The notes under the pieces were generated by a model. That model ran no database searches and was not told the origin of the DNA. It saw only the letters and a program-made list of their open reading frames with translations. Positions 8,904 to 16,738 of a stretch of DNA of 64,000 bases are shown piece by piece; the stretch's first letter is position 1; every line of letters begins with the position of its first letter. The translations under genes were made by a program, and so were the position numbers. This DNA comes from Myxococcota bacterium (GTDB lineage Bacteria > Myxococcota_A > UBA796 > UBA9615 > JAKLKC01): the NCBI GenBank assembly GCA_023150875.1, contig JAKLKC010000011.1, positions 1 through 64,000 on the forward strand, written 5' to 3'.

Positions 8904-10770
8904 GGGACAGCCAGCGATCGACGTCGGCCCGGCTCATGCGGGCGCGCAGGGGGCGGCCGCCGGGCATGGGGCTGGCGAGGTCCAGCCCGTCCAGCCGGGA
9001 CAGGAGCGCCCGGGCCTCGTCGGGCCCCGGGGCGGCGCAGCGCGAAGCGGGGCCCAGCCGGGCCACGAGGGAGGCGAGGCGGTCCCGGAGCCCCTCGGCG
9101 GCGGTGACGTCGCCGGGGGAGGGCAGCTCCCCCAGGATGGCGTCCACCAGGACCCGCACCCGGCCGGGGTCCACCCCCGGGGGCACGGTCTTCACCGCCA
9201 CGCAGTCGGGGCCGAACGGCTCCGCCTCGAGGCCGAGGCCCAGCAGCAGGTCCCGCCAGCCCTCCAGGAGCGCCACCCGCGCCTCCGGCAGGTCGATGAC
9301 CTCGGGGACCAGCAGCAGGCCCGGCCCCTCCCCGTCCCCCTCGGCGAGGCAGCGGACCCCCTCGTACACCAGCCTCTCCCGTGCCGCCCCCAGGTGGACG
9401 AAGACCAGGTCGCCGCCGTCCCGCGCCAGCAGGACGTCCTCGTCCAGGGCGCCGATGACCTCGATCCGCGAGAAGGGCCCCCCCGGGGTGGCGGGGTCCG
9501 CCCCGGGGCGCGCCAGGGGCGGCGGGACGCTCGCCGGCGCCGCGGGCGAGGCGGGAGGACGGGGATCGCGGGACGGGGGGGGCGGCGGAGGCTCCGGGGG
9601 TGCGGGAGCGCGCCGGGGGCCCGGTGGCGACTCCCCGGGCAGGGGGAGGGGCTCCCGCCGGGCAAAGGGCAGGGGCAGGGAGGCCGCCCCGGGGTCGCGG
9701 TCCGACAGGGAGATCCGGTCCCACCCGGACGCGGGCACCGGCGGAGGGGGCTCCGGGGTCCACCCCTCCGATGCCTCCCGCCGCAGCGCGTCCCGGAGGG
9801 GGTCCACCACGGCGCGGAAGACCTCCTGGGAGCGGACGAAGCGGACCTCGGTCTTGGCGGGGTGGACGTTCACGTCCACCTGGTCCCCGGGGAGGTCGAC
9901 GAAGAGGACCACCACCGGGTAGCGGCCCCGGGGGATCGCCCCCTGGTAGGCGTCCAGGACCGCGGCCGACACGATGCGGTCCCGGACGAAGCGGCCGTTC
10001 ACGTAGAGGTAGAGCCCGTCCCGGGTGGAGCGGGTGAGGGACGGCTCCGAGGCCAGCCCCCTCACCCTCACCTTGCCCGCGCCCCCGAGCACCGGCCTCA
10101 GCGCCTCCCCCACCCCGCGGCCCAGCACGTCGGCGGCGCGGCGGGTGATCTCGGTGGTGCGGGGGGCGCGGAGCGCCTCGGTCGCGCCGGCCACCAGGGT
10201 GAAGGCGACGTCGGGGCGGGCCAGGGCGAGGCGGGTGACCGCCTCTTCCACGTGGGCGAGCTCGGTGCGGTCCCCCTTCAGGAACTTCAGGCGCACCGGC
10301 ACGTTGAAGAAGAGGTTCCGGACCGAGACCTCGGTGCCGGGGGCCGCCGCCGCGTCGGTCACCTCCTGGACGATCCCTCCCTCCAGGCGCAGGCGGGTCC
10401 CGGCGTCCGCCCCCCGGAGGCAGGTGCGGATCTCGGTGCGGGAGACCTCGGCGATGGAGGGGATCGCCTCCCCCCGGAATCCCAGGGTGCGGACGTCGAA
10501 GAGGTCGGCCTCGTCCCCCAGCTTGCTGGTGGCGTGGCGCAGGACGCAGAGGAGCGCGTCGTCCCGGCCCATGCCGGCGCCGTCGTCCCGCACCCGGATG
10601 AGGGAGCGCCCCCCGGCCCGGACCTCGACCTCCACGGTCCCCGCCCCGGCGTCGAGGCTGTTCTCCACCAGCTCCTTCACCACCGAGGCGGGACGCTCGA
10701 CGACCTCGCCGGCGGCGATCTTGTTGACCAGCCCGTCGGGGAGGACTCGGATGTTGGGCGGCGCGCTCAA
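8896..10770 (-). CDS. mutL: DNA mismatch repair protein MutL, without endonuclease motif
   Basis: MutL couples MutS mismatch recognition to downstream repair. The 624-residue protein has a complete GHKL ATPase domain: VENSLDAGA at 35-43, DDGAGM at 62-67 and GFRGEA at 97-102, followed by the transducer domain to about 335. A long proline-rich linker runs from 335 to 432. In the C-terminal dimerisation domain the position of the metal-binding DQHA(X)2E(X)4E motif reads VHLGAARER (458-466), and the CPHGRP motif near the end reads MPGGRP. Both metal sites are therefore lost, as in MutL proteins that need a separate nicking enzyme. The start codon is a TTG with only a weak ribosome site. Confidence 0.93.
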   Translation of the reverse strand: MSAPPNIRVLPDGLVNKIAAGEVVERPASVVKELVENSLDAGAGTVEVEVRAGGRSLIRVRDDGAGMGRDDALLCVLRHATSKLGDEADLFDVRTLGFRGEAIPSIAEVSRTEIRTCLRGADAGTRLRLEGGIVQEVTDAAAAPGTEVSVRNLFFNVPVRLKFLKGDRTELAHVEEAVTRLALARPDVAFTLVAGATEALRAPRTTEITRRAADVLGRGVGEALRPVLGGAGKVRVRGLASEPSLTRSTRDGLYLYVNGRFVRDRIVSAAVLDAYQGAIPRGRYPVVVLFVDLPGDQVDVNVHPAKTEVRFVRSQEVFRAVVDPLRDALRREASEGWTPEPPPPVPASGWDRISLSDRDPGAASLPLPFARREPLPLPGESPPGPRRAPAPPEPPPPPPSRDPRPPASPAAPASVPPPLARPGADPATPGGPFSRIEVIGALDEDVLLARDGGDLVFVHLGAARERLVYEGVRCLAEGDGEGPGLLLVPEVIDLPEARVALLEGWRDLLLGLGLEAEPFGPDCVAVKTVPPGVDPGRVRVLVDAILGELPSPGDVTAAEGLRDRLASLVARLGPASRCAAPGPDEARALLSRLDGLDLASPMPGGRPLRARMSRADVDRWLSRG

Positions 10771-10809
10771 GGATCGGTTCCCCGGGGGGTGTGGGCGGGC
10801 CTTCCGCCG

Positions 10810-12129
10810 TCAGCGGCCGCCGAGGCGCTCCAGGGCCAGGCGCTTGCCCAGCTCGACGGCGGGCTGGTCGAAGGGATCGACGCCGGCCGCGAGGCCGGTG
10901 AGGGCGGCGGCGGCCTCGAAGAGCATGATCAGCGCACCCATGGAGCGGGCGTCGATGCGGGGGATCTCCACCGTCCACGAGGGCTGGCCCCGGTGGGCGA
11001 GGGCCAGGGCGGTGGCGGCCCTCTCGGCCTCAAGCAGCTCGGCGACGGTGCGGCCGGCGAGTTGGGCCGGCAGGTAGGGGGCGGCGGGGATCGCCCGGTC
11101 CGTGCCGGAGGGCTCCAGGACCCTGAGGAAGGTGAACACCTTGTCCCGCGGCCCATCCAGGAAGAGCTGGAGCTGGGAGTGCTGGTCGGTGGCACCGGGG
11201 GCCGAGAGGGCGGTCCACCCGAAGGGGTGCCCGTCGGGGCCCTGCTTGCCCAGGGACTCGGACCAGAGCTGCACGAACCAGGAGCCGAACTCCTTGAGCC
11301 GGTCCGCGTAGGGCATGAGCACCGCGACGTCCCGGGCGGGGTGGTGGGCCAGGTGGAGGGCCGCGAGGGTGGCGGCGGGGTTGTCGTCCCCCACCGGGCG
11401 CAGGCACCGGGAGGCCATGGCCGCGGCGCCGGCCAGCAGGCCCGGGGCGTCGTGGCCTCGCCACGTCAGGGGAAAGAGCCCCACGGCGGTGAGCACCGAG
11501 AAGCGCCCCCCCACGTTGGGGGGAACCGGCAGGGAGCGGATCCCCCGCTCGTCCGCCCAGGCCCGCAGGGGCCCCGAGGTGGGATCCGTGGTGACGATCA
11601 CCCGGGGGGCGAAGGGGCCGTCGGCCTCGTCGTTCACCCCTTCGAACACCGCGAGCTGCGCCAGGGTCTCCATGGTGCGGCCGGACTTGGAGATCGCGTT
11701 GAAGGTCGTCCGGCCGGGGTCGATGCGGGCCGCCAGCGCGGCGATGGTGTCCGGGTCGACGTTGTCCAGCACCGCCCAGCGGGACTCCCCATCGTCCCAG
11801 CCCCGGAAGGGCTCGGAGAGGGCCTCGTCCACCGCCTTCGCCCCCAGGGCCGAGCCGCCGATCCCCAGGACCACCAGGAGGTCCGACGACGCGCGGGCCT
11901 CGGCGACGAGGGAGCGGCACCGGGCCACCAGGTCGTGGGCGTCGGGTCCGGACCCGAGGTCCAGGAAGCCCACGGTCCCCCGGCCCCGGGCCTCCAGGAG
12001 GCGCTCCAGGCCCACCGCGACCCGCCCCAGGGCCCGGTCCCATGCCGGACCCTCCACCTGGGCGTGCCCGGCGTCGATGCGCAGCGCCTCCGAGGGCACG
12101 GCGGGGTCGTGGCTGTCGTGGCGTTCCAT
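10810..12129 (-). CDS. pgi: Glucose-6-phosphate isomerase
   Basis: This enzyme interconverts glucose 6-phosphate and fructose 6-phosphate. The 439-residue protein belongs to the short bacterial form. It has two SIS sugar-isomerase domains, with the phosphate-binding GIGGSALGAKA near residue 90 and FNAISKSGRTMETL near 142. The family signature GATDQHSQLQLFLDGPRDK is near residue 321, and the catalytic-region ending SMGALIMLFEAAAALTG is near 395. The ATG at 12129 is followed 39 bases beyond the pgi stop by mutL, so it may head the minus-strand run of mutL-miaA-accA-cmk. Confidence 0.92.
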   Translation of the reverse strand: MERHDSHDPAVPSEALRIDAGHAQVEGPAWDRALGRVAVGLERLLEARGRGTVGFLDLGSGPDAHDLVARCRSLVAEARASSDLLVVLGIGGSALGAKAVDEALSEPFRGWDDGESRWAVLDNVDPDTIAALAARIDPGRTTFNAISKSGRTMETLAQLAVFEGVNDEADGPFAPRVIVTTDPTSGPLRAWADERGIRSLPVPPNVGGRFSVLTAVGLFPLTWRGHDAPGLLAGAAAMASRCLRPVGDDNPAATLAALHLAHHPARDVAVLMPYADRLKEFGSWFVQLWSESLGKQGPDGHPFGWTALSAPGATDQHSQLQLFLDGPRDKVFTFLRVLEPSGTDRAIPAAPYLPAQLAGRTVAELLEAERAATALALAHRGQPSWTVEIPRIDARSMGALIMLFEAAAALTGLAAGVDPFDQPAVELGKRLALERLGGR

Positions 12130-12188
12130 GTCGGTCCTCCCCCCTTGCGATGCGGGCCCGGACGAGGCGCGTCCGCCCCGGGGGTGCC

Positions 12189-12194
12189 ATTATA
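12189..12194 (-). promoter_or_regulatory. Perfect -10 hexamer upstream of pgi
   Basis: TATAAT occurs on the minus strand 60 bases before the pgi ATG, in DNA that is otherwise almost free of A/T runs. No good -35 match is visible at 16-18 bases. It is the best promoter candidate for the pgi-led operon, and it lies in the 216-base divergent gap shared with the TetR gene. Confidence 0.4.
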
Positions 12195-12345
12195 GGTCGC
12201 GGCGGCGGACCGGGCGTCCCGCAGCACCGGATCCCCCCTCCCTCCGCGCCCGCCCCCCGGCACCGCGTGCCAGGTCCCCACGGCGCGCCGGCTCCGGTAT
12301 GATGGCCACCACCGGGCGTTGCGGGCCACCCACGGACGGGCGTAG

Positions 12346-12960
12346 ATGGCGGAAGACAGCGACGGGACGGCGGAACCCACGGGTCGGGCCCTCCAGCGGG
12401 AGCAGACGCGGAGGAGGGTGTACGAGGCGGCCCTGGAGGCGTTCCGCAGGGACGGCGTGGCCGCCGCCCGCATCGAGGACATCACCCAGCGGGCCGGGGT
12501 GAGCCGGGGCACCTTCTACTTCCACTTCCCCACCAAGGACGACGTGCTCGCCGACCTGCTGCGGGAGTCCCAGGAGCGGATCTGCGCGCGACTCGCCGCC
12601 CTGCCCGCCGGTGCTCCCGTCGTGGACGCCCTCCGCCTGGTCGCCGAGGAGATGGCGGCCCACTGGCGGGCCGATCCGCAGCTCCTCCCCGAGGTGGGCA
12701 TGGTGGCGCTGCGGCGCACCTCCGCCGTGCTCGACGACACCGCCCGACTCCACCCCGCCGTCGGCGCGCTGGTGCCCCGCTTCCGGGACGCCGCGGCGAG
12801 GGGGGAGATCGCGCCCACCCTGCCCCCCGAGGTGCTGGCGCAGTTCTTCCTGGTCAGCCTCTTCGTCGGCGCCCTGGCGTGGTGCGCGGAACCGTCCGCG
12901 CCCCTCGAGTTCGGGCTGGAGGGCGTGGTGACCTTCTTCACGCGGGCGATGCGGCCCTGA
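12346..12960 (+). CDS. TetR-family transcriptional regulator
   Basis: The 204-residue protein has the standard TetR N-terminal DNA-binding domain (about residues 20-70). This includes the helix-turn-helix with IEDITQRAGVSRGTFYFHFPTKDDVLADLL, cited here by its ends at residues 43-72. The C-terminal all-helical ligand domain has no feature that identifies an effector. The gene is divergent from pgi, and the nearest downstream gene on the same strand is an outer-membrane protein 124 bases on. It could control that gene, itself, or something elsewhere. Confidence 0.85.
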   Translation: MAEDSDGTAEPTGRALQREQTRRRVYEAALEAFRRDGVAAARIEDITQRAGVSRGTFYFHFPTKDDVLADLLRESQERICARLAALPAGAPVVDALRLVAEEMAAHWRADPQLLPEVGMVALRRTSAVLDDTARLHPAVGALVPRFRDAAARGEIAPTLPPEVLAQFFLVSLFVGALAWCAEPSAPLEFGLEGVVTFFTRAMRP

Positions 12961-13084
12961 GAGGGTGTCAACGCCCTCCGATCCCGCGGTGTCGGCGCCG
13001 GTGGGTGGCCGGCCCGGCATGGCGCGGGGCGTGCAGCCCCACGACCCGGGGGCATGAAGCCCCACAGATGGAGGTCAAGAAGAC

Positions 13085-13630
13085 ATGTCCACGGACACGA
13101 TCGGCCGCGCTGCGCGCCGCCTCCTGCCCGGCCTGGCCGCCACCGTGGCCCTCGCCGCCGTCCTCGGCTCCGCCACTCCGGCCCGCGCCCAGGCGACCAT
13201 CACGGTGAACGCCGACCACGCCGGCGACCTCTTCGTCTACTCCATCCTGGGCTGGGACCAGCTCGGGCTGGGCGGCCAGGTCGCCATCCCCATCGCGCCG
13301 CGGGGGATCATCCCCACCGCCAACGATGCGCTCTACCTCGTGCTCGGCTCGGAGGTCGCCAGCCTGGAGGGGTTCGGCGTCACCGGCCGCCCCGGGGTCA
13401 CGGCGCTGGGCGGCCTCCGCTACCAGGTGTACGCCTCCCAGGTGATCGCGCCCTACGTGACCCTCCTCGCCGGCTACACGTTCGACGTGGCCAACCGCCT
13501 GCCGGACGTCCTGGGGGAGATCTACCTCGACCCCGGGATCGGCACCGAGATCTTCTTCGGGAGGAACATCGCGGCGCGCCTCGGCTTCGGGTACCACGGG
13601 TTCAATGCGGGGGTTTCCTTCGGGTTCTAG
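13085..13630 (+). CDS. Small outer-membrane beta-barrel protein, unknown function
   Basis: The 181-residue product has a signal peptide with a twin-arginine-poor basic start and a hydrophobic core, and a likely cleavage after ATPARA at about residue 36. The rest is made of alternating hydrophobic stretches typical of beta strands and ends in phenylalanine (SFGF), the usual end of proteins inserted by the BAM machinery. The ATG at 13085 is preceded by GGAGGT at nine bases. I do not recognise a family. The stop codon TAG forms part of the CTAG that begins the 211-bp repeat, so the repeat sits exactly at the gene end without damaging the reading frame. Confidence 0.7.
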   Translation: MSTDTIGRAARRLLPGLAATVALAAVLGSATPARAQATITVNADHAGDLFVYSILGWDQLGLGGQVAIPIAPRGIIPTANDALYLVLGSEVASLEGFGVTGRPGVTALGGLRYQVYASQVIAPYVTLLAGYTFDVANRLPDVLGEIYLDPGIGTEIFFGRNIAARLGFGYHGFNAGVSFGF

Positions 13631-13837
13631 TACGTCGTTCCAGAGCGAGTTCCCCAGTTTCTGAGTCCGCCTTCCAGCTCATCGGCGTCGCGGTCCCGCG
13701 AACGGGAGGCCCCGTAGGGCGGGGGCTTGTCCCCCGCCGAAGCCCCGCGGCGGGGGACAAGCCCCCGCCCTACGTTCCGGATCGGGTGGGCCTGGGAACG
13801 GAGAAACTGGGGAGGAACCTTCGGAACGACGTACTAG
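13627..13837 (+). repeat. MITE-like 211-bp element, copy 1
   Basis: The element begins and ends with CTAG. The outer 15 bases (CTAGTACGTCGTTCC) are repeated as a perfect inverted repeat at the other end, and similarity continues inwards (CCCCAGTTTCT on both sides). In the centre, GTAGGGCGGGGGCTTGTCCC and its continuation form a 26-bp perfect hairpin arm around an 8-base loop, and each arm is itself self-complementary. No open frame inside it looks coding. A second copy of identical length lies at 53363-53573 with three differences. The following 217 bases to the PilZ gene (13838-14054) hold only GC-rich DNA, with a weak inverted repeat of GGGGCGAG around 13897-13950. Confidence 0.85.
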
Positions 13838-14054
13838 GCCCACGGGAGGCCGTGGCCCCGCGGCCCCGCGGAGGGGCGTCCGCGGACTTCCCTCCCGCGG
13901 GGCGAGGGGGCGGGGTTTCCCATCGACCTCGCCCCCCTCAAGGAGGGTCCGATCCGCCCGAAGAAGATGAAGGGGGATTGGTCAGATCGACGCCGCCGGC
14001 CTCGGAAGCCGGACCTTGGCGAGGGCTCGATGAACGGGCTGAACGGAGACCTGA

Positions 14055-14789
14055 GTGTTCTTCGGCCGCAAGCCCCGTGAACACGAGCGGCAGGAGACGC
14101 CGCCCGCCCCCCAGGACGCCGTGCGGAGGGCGCTGGACGAGGCGTGCCGGAGCGGCCGTCCCGCCCGGGTGGTGACGCCGGATGGCGGAGTGCTCCTGGA
14201 GGCGCGCTTCGTCGAGCACGGCGGTCGCATCGTCCGCCTCGCCCTCGAGGGCACGGGCGACGCCGACCGCGTGCTGCAGCCGTTCACCTGCGTCTGCGTG
14301 CTGTTCAACGACGGCAGCGGCCACCGGGCCTTCCTCACCTCCGTGGACCGGTGCGCCCCCGGCGCGGGAGGGTGGGCGCTGGACCTCCGCATCCCCGACT
14401 CCCTCGCGGGGGGGAACGGGAGGGCGACCTTCCGGGTGCCGGTGGGGCGAGACTCGGGACTGGAGGCCGAGGTCGAGGACGCCCGGGGGACCCGGTGGCC
14501 GGTCCGTGTCACGGACATGAGCCTCGGCGGCGTCTCGGTGGCGTGGGACGACGCGGGCCCCGGCGACGTCGGCTTCGGTGACGACCTGACGTTCCACCTG
14601 GCGCTCGGGGGCCGCTCCGCCGAGGTCCAGGCCCGGGTACGGTACGTGGACCGTGAGTCCGGACCTGGACTCCGCCTGGGCATGGCGTTCCTCGGTGCCG
14701 TCCGCGACGGCGAGGTCGAGCCTCCCGAGACGGTCCGGAGCATCTTCTCGGCCCTGGAGGCGGCGTGGATCCGCCAGCGCGCCCGGTGA
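14055..14789 (+). CDS. PilZ-domain protein, probable cyclic-di-GMP receptor
   Basis: The 244-residue protein has a C-terminal PilZ domain at about residues 130-225. The RxxxR motif is RATFR in the segment GRATFRVPV, and the second motif is DMSLGG, matching the (D/N)xSxxG cyclic-di-GMP site. The N-terminal 120 residues resemble the YcgR-N beta-barrel arrangement in position, although I cannot confirm that family. The start is a GTG at 14055 with GGAG nine bases before it. The gene stands alone between the repeat and argR, so its pathway (motility, exopolysaccharide or other) is not indicated. Confidence 0.72.
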   Translation: MFFGRKPREHERQETPPAPQDAVRRALDEACRSGRPARVVTPDGGVLLEARFVEHGGRIVRLALEGTGDADRVLQPFTCVCVLFNDGSGHRAFLTSVDRCAPGAGGWALDLRIPDSLAGGNGRATFRVPVGRDSGLEAEVEDARGTRWPVRVTDMSLGGVSVAWDDAGPGDVGFGDDLTFHLALGGRSAEVQARVRYVDRESGPGLRLGMAFLGAVRDGEVEPPETVRSIFSALEAAWIRQRAR

Positions 14790-14942
14790 GCGTTCCCCGG
14801 AACGGCACGCCGACGGGCGAGAGTCGAACCACTCCTCCCGCATGATTATCCGACCCGCGCCTTGACGGCGGTGGATCATGCGCGTACACATCCGCGCTCC
14901 CCGGGGTCGCGAGCGGCCACCCGGGGTGAAGGCGGAGCTGCG

Positions 14943-15458
14943 GTGGTCACGGATCGTGCGCGGGCAAGGCGGCAGGCGCTCCTGGGGATCGTGAGGGAGG
15001 GGACGTCCCGGACCCAGGACGACCTCGCCGAGCGCCTCCGCCTCGCCGGCTTCGCCGCGACCCAGTCGGCCATCAGCCGCGACATCCGCGCCCTCGGGAT
15101 CGCCAAGGCCGAGGGGCGCTACGTCCTCCCCGGCGCGCCCGGTCCCGAGGCCCCCTCCCCGGGCGCTCCCCAGGTCCAGTCCCCCGACCTGGCCGACGTC
15201 GCGCGCTACTGCCGCGACGCGGTACCGGCGGGACCCCACCTGCTGGTGGTCCACACCCTGCCCGCCATGGCCCAGGCGGTGGCCTCGGCCCTGGACGCCG
15301 CCGGGTTGCCGGGGGTCCTGGGGACGGTGTCCGGGGACGACACCCTGTTCGTCGCGGTGTCGGACCCCGAGCGCCAGCGCTCCCTCCTCGCGCTCCTGGA
15401 GAGCGCCTTCCATCCCGCCGGTTCGCGGGGATCCCGCCCGGCCTCGTCCGCTCGTTGA
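14943..15458 (+). CDS. argR: Arginine repressor
   Basis: ArgR binds operator boxes when arginine is bound and represses arginine synthesis. The 171-residue protein has an N-terminal winged helix (about 5-70, with TQDDLAERLRLAGFAATQ and ISRDIRALGI) and a C-terminal oligomerisation domain from about 90. That domain holds the arginine-binding GTVSGDDTLFVAV segment near residue 146. The GTG at 14943 was chosen because GGAG lies five bases upstream; the open frame extends further 5' without a better start. Its stop overlaps a possible TTG of argG. Its position at the head of the operon suggests autoregulation. Confidence 0.88.
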   Translation: MVTDRARARRQALLGIVREGTSRTQDDLAERLRLAGFAATQSAISRDIRALGIAKAEGRYVLPGAPGPEAPSPGAPQVQSPDLADVARYCRDAVPAGPHLLVVHTLPAMAQAVASALDAAGLPGVLGTVSGDDTLFVAVSDPERQRSLLALLESAFHPAGSRGSRPASSAR

Positions 15459-15514
15459 ACGCCCCCGGAACCCTTCCCGCGCCTCTCCGTCCCGGGGCGG
15501 CGCCAGGACCGCCC

Positions 15515-16738
15515 ATGCCGCCCGACTCCCCCGCCGCACCCCGCCGCGTCGTGCTCGCCTTCTCGGGGGGCCTCGACACCTCCTGGTGCGTGCTCCACCT
15601 CATCGGGCTCGGGGCCGAGGTCGTCACCGTCACCGTGGACACGGGCGGCCTGGACGAGGCGGAGCGGCGGAGGATCGGGGAGCGCGCCGGGGAGCTCGGG
15701 GCCTCCCGGCACGTGCTGGTGGACGCCCGGGACCGGGTGTACGAGGACCACGTCTCCTGGCTGATCCGCGCCAACGCCCGGCGGGGCGGCGTCTACCCCC
15801 TCTGCGTCGGCGCCGAGCGGGTCGTCCAGGCCCGGACCGTCGCCCGGGTGGCCCGGGAGGTCTGCGCCGACGCCGTGGCCCACGGCTCCACCGGCGCGGG
15901 GAACGACCAGATCCGCTTCGACGTCGCCCTGCGGGCCCTCCTCCCGGACCTGCCGGTGCTCACCCCCATCCGCGACCTGCAGGTCACCCGCGAGAGGTCC
16001 GCAGGGGAGCTCCGGGCCGCGGGGTTCCCGGTGCGCGCCGAGACCCGGGACTATTCCGTCAACCGCGGCCTCTGGGGCACCACCATCGGGGGCAGGGAGA
16101 CCCACGATCCCTGGGCGTCCCCGCCGCCCTCCGCCTGGCCGGACACCGTCGACCCCGACGGGGCTCCCCCCGAGGGGGTCGAGGTCGTCCTGGGGTTCCG
16201 GGCCGGCCTCCCCGTGTCCTTGGGCGGCGAGCCCCTGGCGGGGGTGCCCCTGGTGGAGAGGCTCAACCACCTGGGGGCGGCCCACGGGATCGGGAGGGGC
16301 ATCCACCTGGGGGACACGATCCTCGGCATCAAGGGGAGGATCGCCTTCGAGGCCCCGGCGGCGGCGGTGCTCATCGACGCCCACCGAGAGCTGGAGAAGC
16401 TGGTGCTCACCCGGCTCCAGGCCCACCACAAGGACCAGCTCGCCGCGGTGTACGGGATGCTGCTCCACGAGGGACAGTACTTCGACCCGGTCATGCGGGA
16501 CATCGAGGCCTTCCTCGCCTCGTCCCAGCGGGTGGTGGAGGGCGACGCGCGGGTGCTGCTGCGGAGGGGGCGGGTGGAGGTCCGCGGCGTGCGCAGCCCA
16601 TACTCCCTGATGGACGAGGCCGTGGGCCGCTACGGGGAGGACAGCCGCCTGTGGAGCGGCGAGGACGCCCGGGGCTTCGCGCGGCTCTACGGGCTCCAGG
16701 GAGTGCTCGCCGAGCGGGCGCGGAGGGCGCGGCCTTGA
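15515..16738 (+). CDS. argG: Argininosuccinate synthase
   Basis: ArgG joins citrulline and aspartate with ATP. From the chosen ATG the protein has 407 residues, with the PP-loop SGGLDTS at about residues 16-22. Conserved substrate segments follow: AHGSTGAGNDQIRFD (near 124) and ETRDYSVNRGLWGTTIGG (near 178). The segment NHLGAAHGIGRG (near 250) precedes the C-terminal oligomerisation helix. I chose ATG at 15515, which has AGGA six bases upstream. A TTG at 15455, overlapping the argR stop, would add 20 proline-rich residues. The C-terminal stop overlaps the next gene's TTG start. Confidence 0.9.
   Translation: MPPDSPAAPRRVVLAFSGGLDTSWCVLHLIGLGAEVVTVTVDTGGLDEAERRRIGERAGELGASRHVLVDARDRVYEDHVSWLIRANARRGGVYPLCVGAERVVQARTVARVAREVCADAVAHGSTGAGNDQIRFDVALRALLPDLPVLTPIRDLQVTRERSAGELRAAGFPVRAETRDYSVNRGLWGTTIGGRETHDPWASPPPSAWPDTVDPDGAPPEGVEVVLGFRAGLPVSLGGEPLAGVPLVERLNHLGAAHGIGRGIHLGDTILGIKGRIAFEAPAAAVLIDAHRELEKLVLTRLQAHHKDQLAAVYGMLLHEGQYFDPVMRDIEAFLASSQRVVEGDARVLLRRGRVEVRGVRSPYSLMDEAVGRYGEDSRLWSGEDARGFARLYGLQGVLAERARRARP

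Noticed and set aside
8284-12195. A 1303-codon plus-strand open frame across miaA, mutL and pgi
   Set aside because: It is antisense to three well-recognised genes, has repetitive proline/glycine/arginine composition and no plausible ribosome site.
14800-14880. tRNA-like stretch with GGTTCGACT on the minus strand
   Set aside because: The T-stem does not pair and no acceptor or anticodon stem can be formed.
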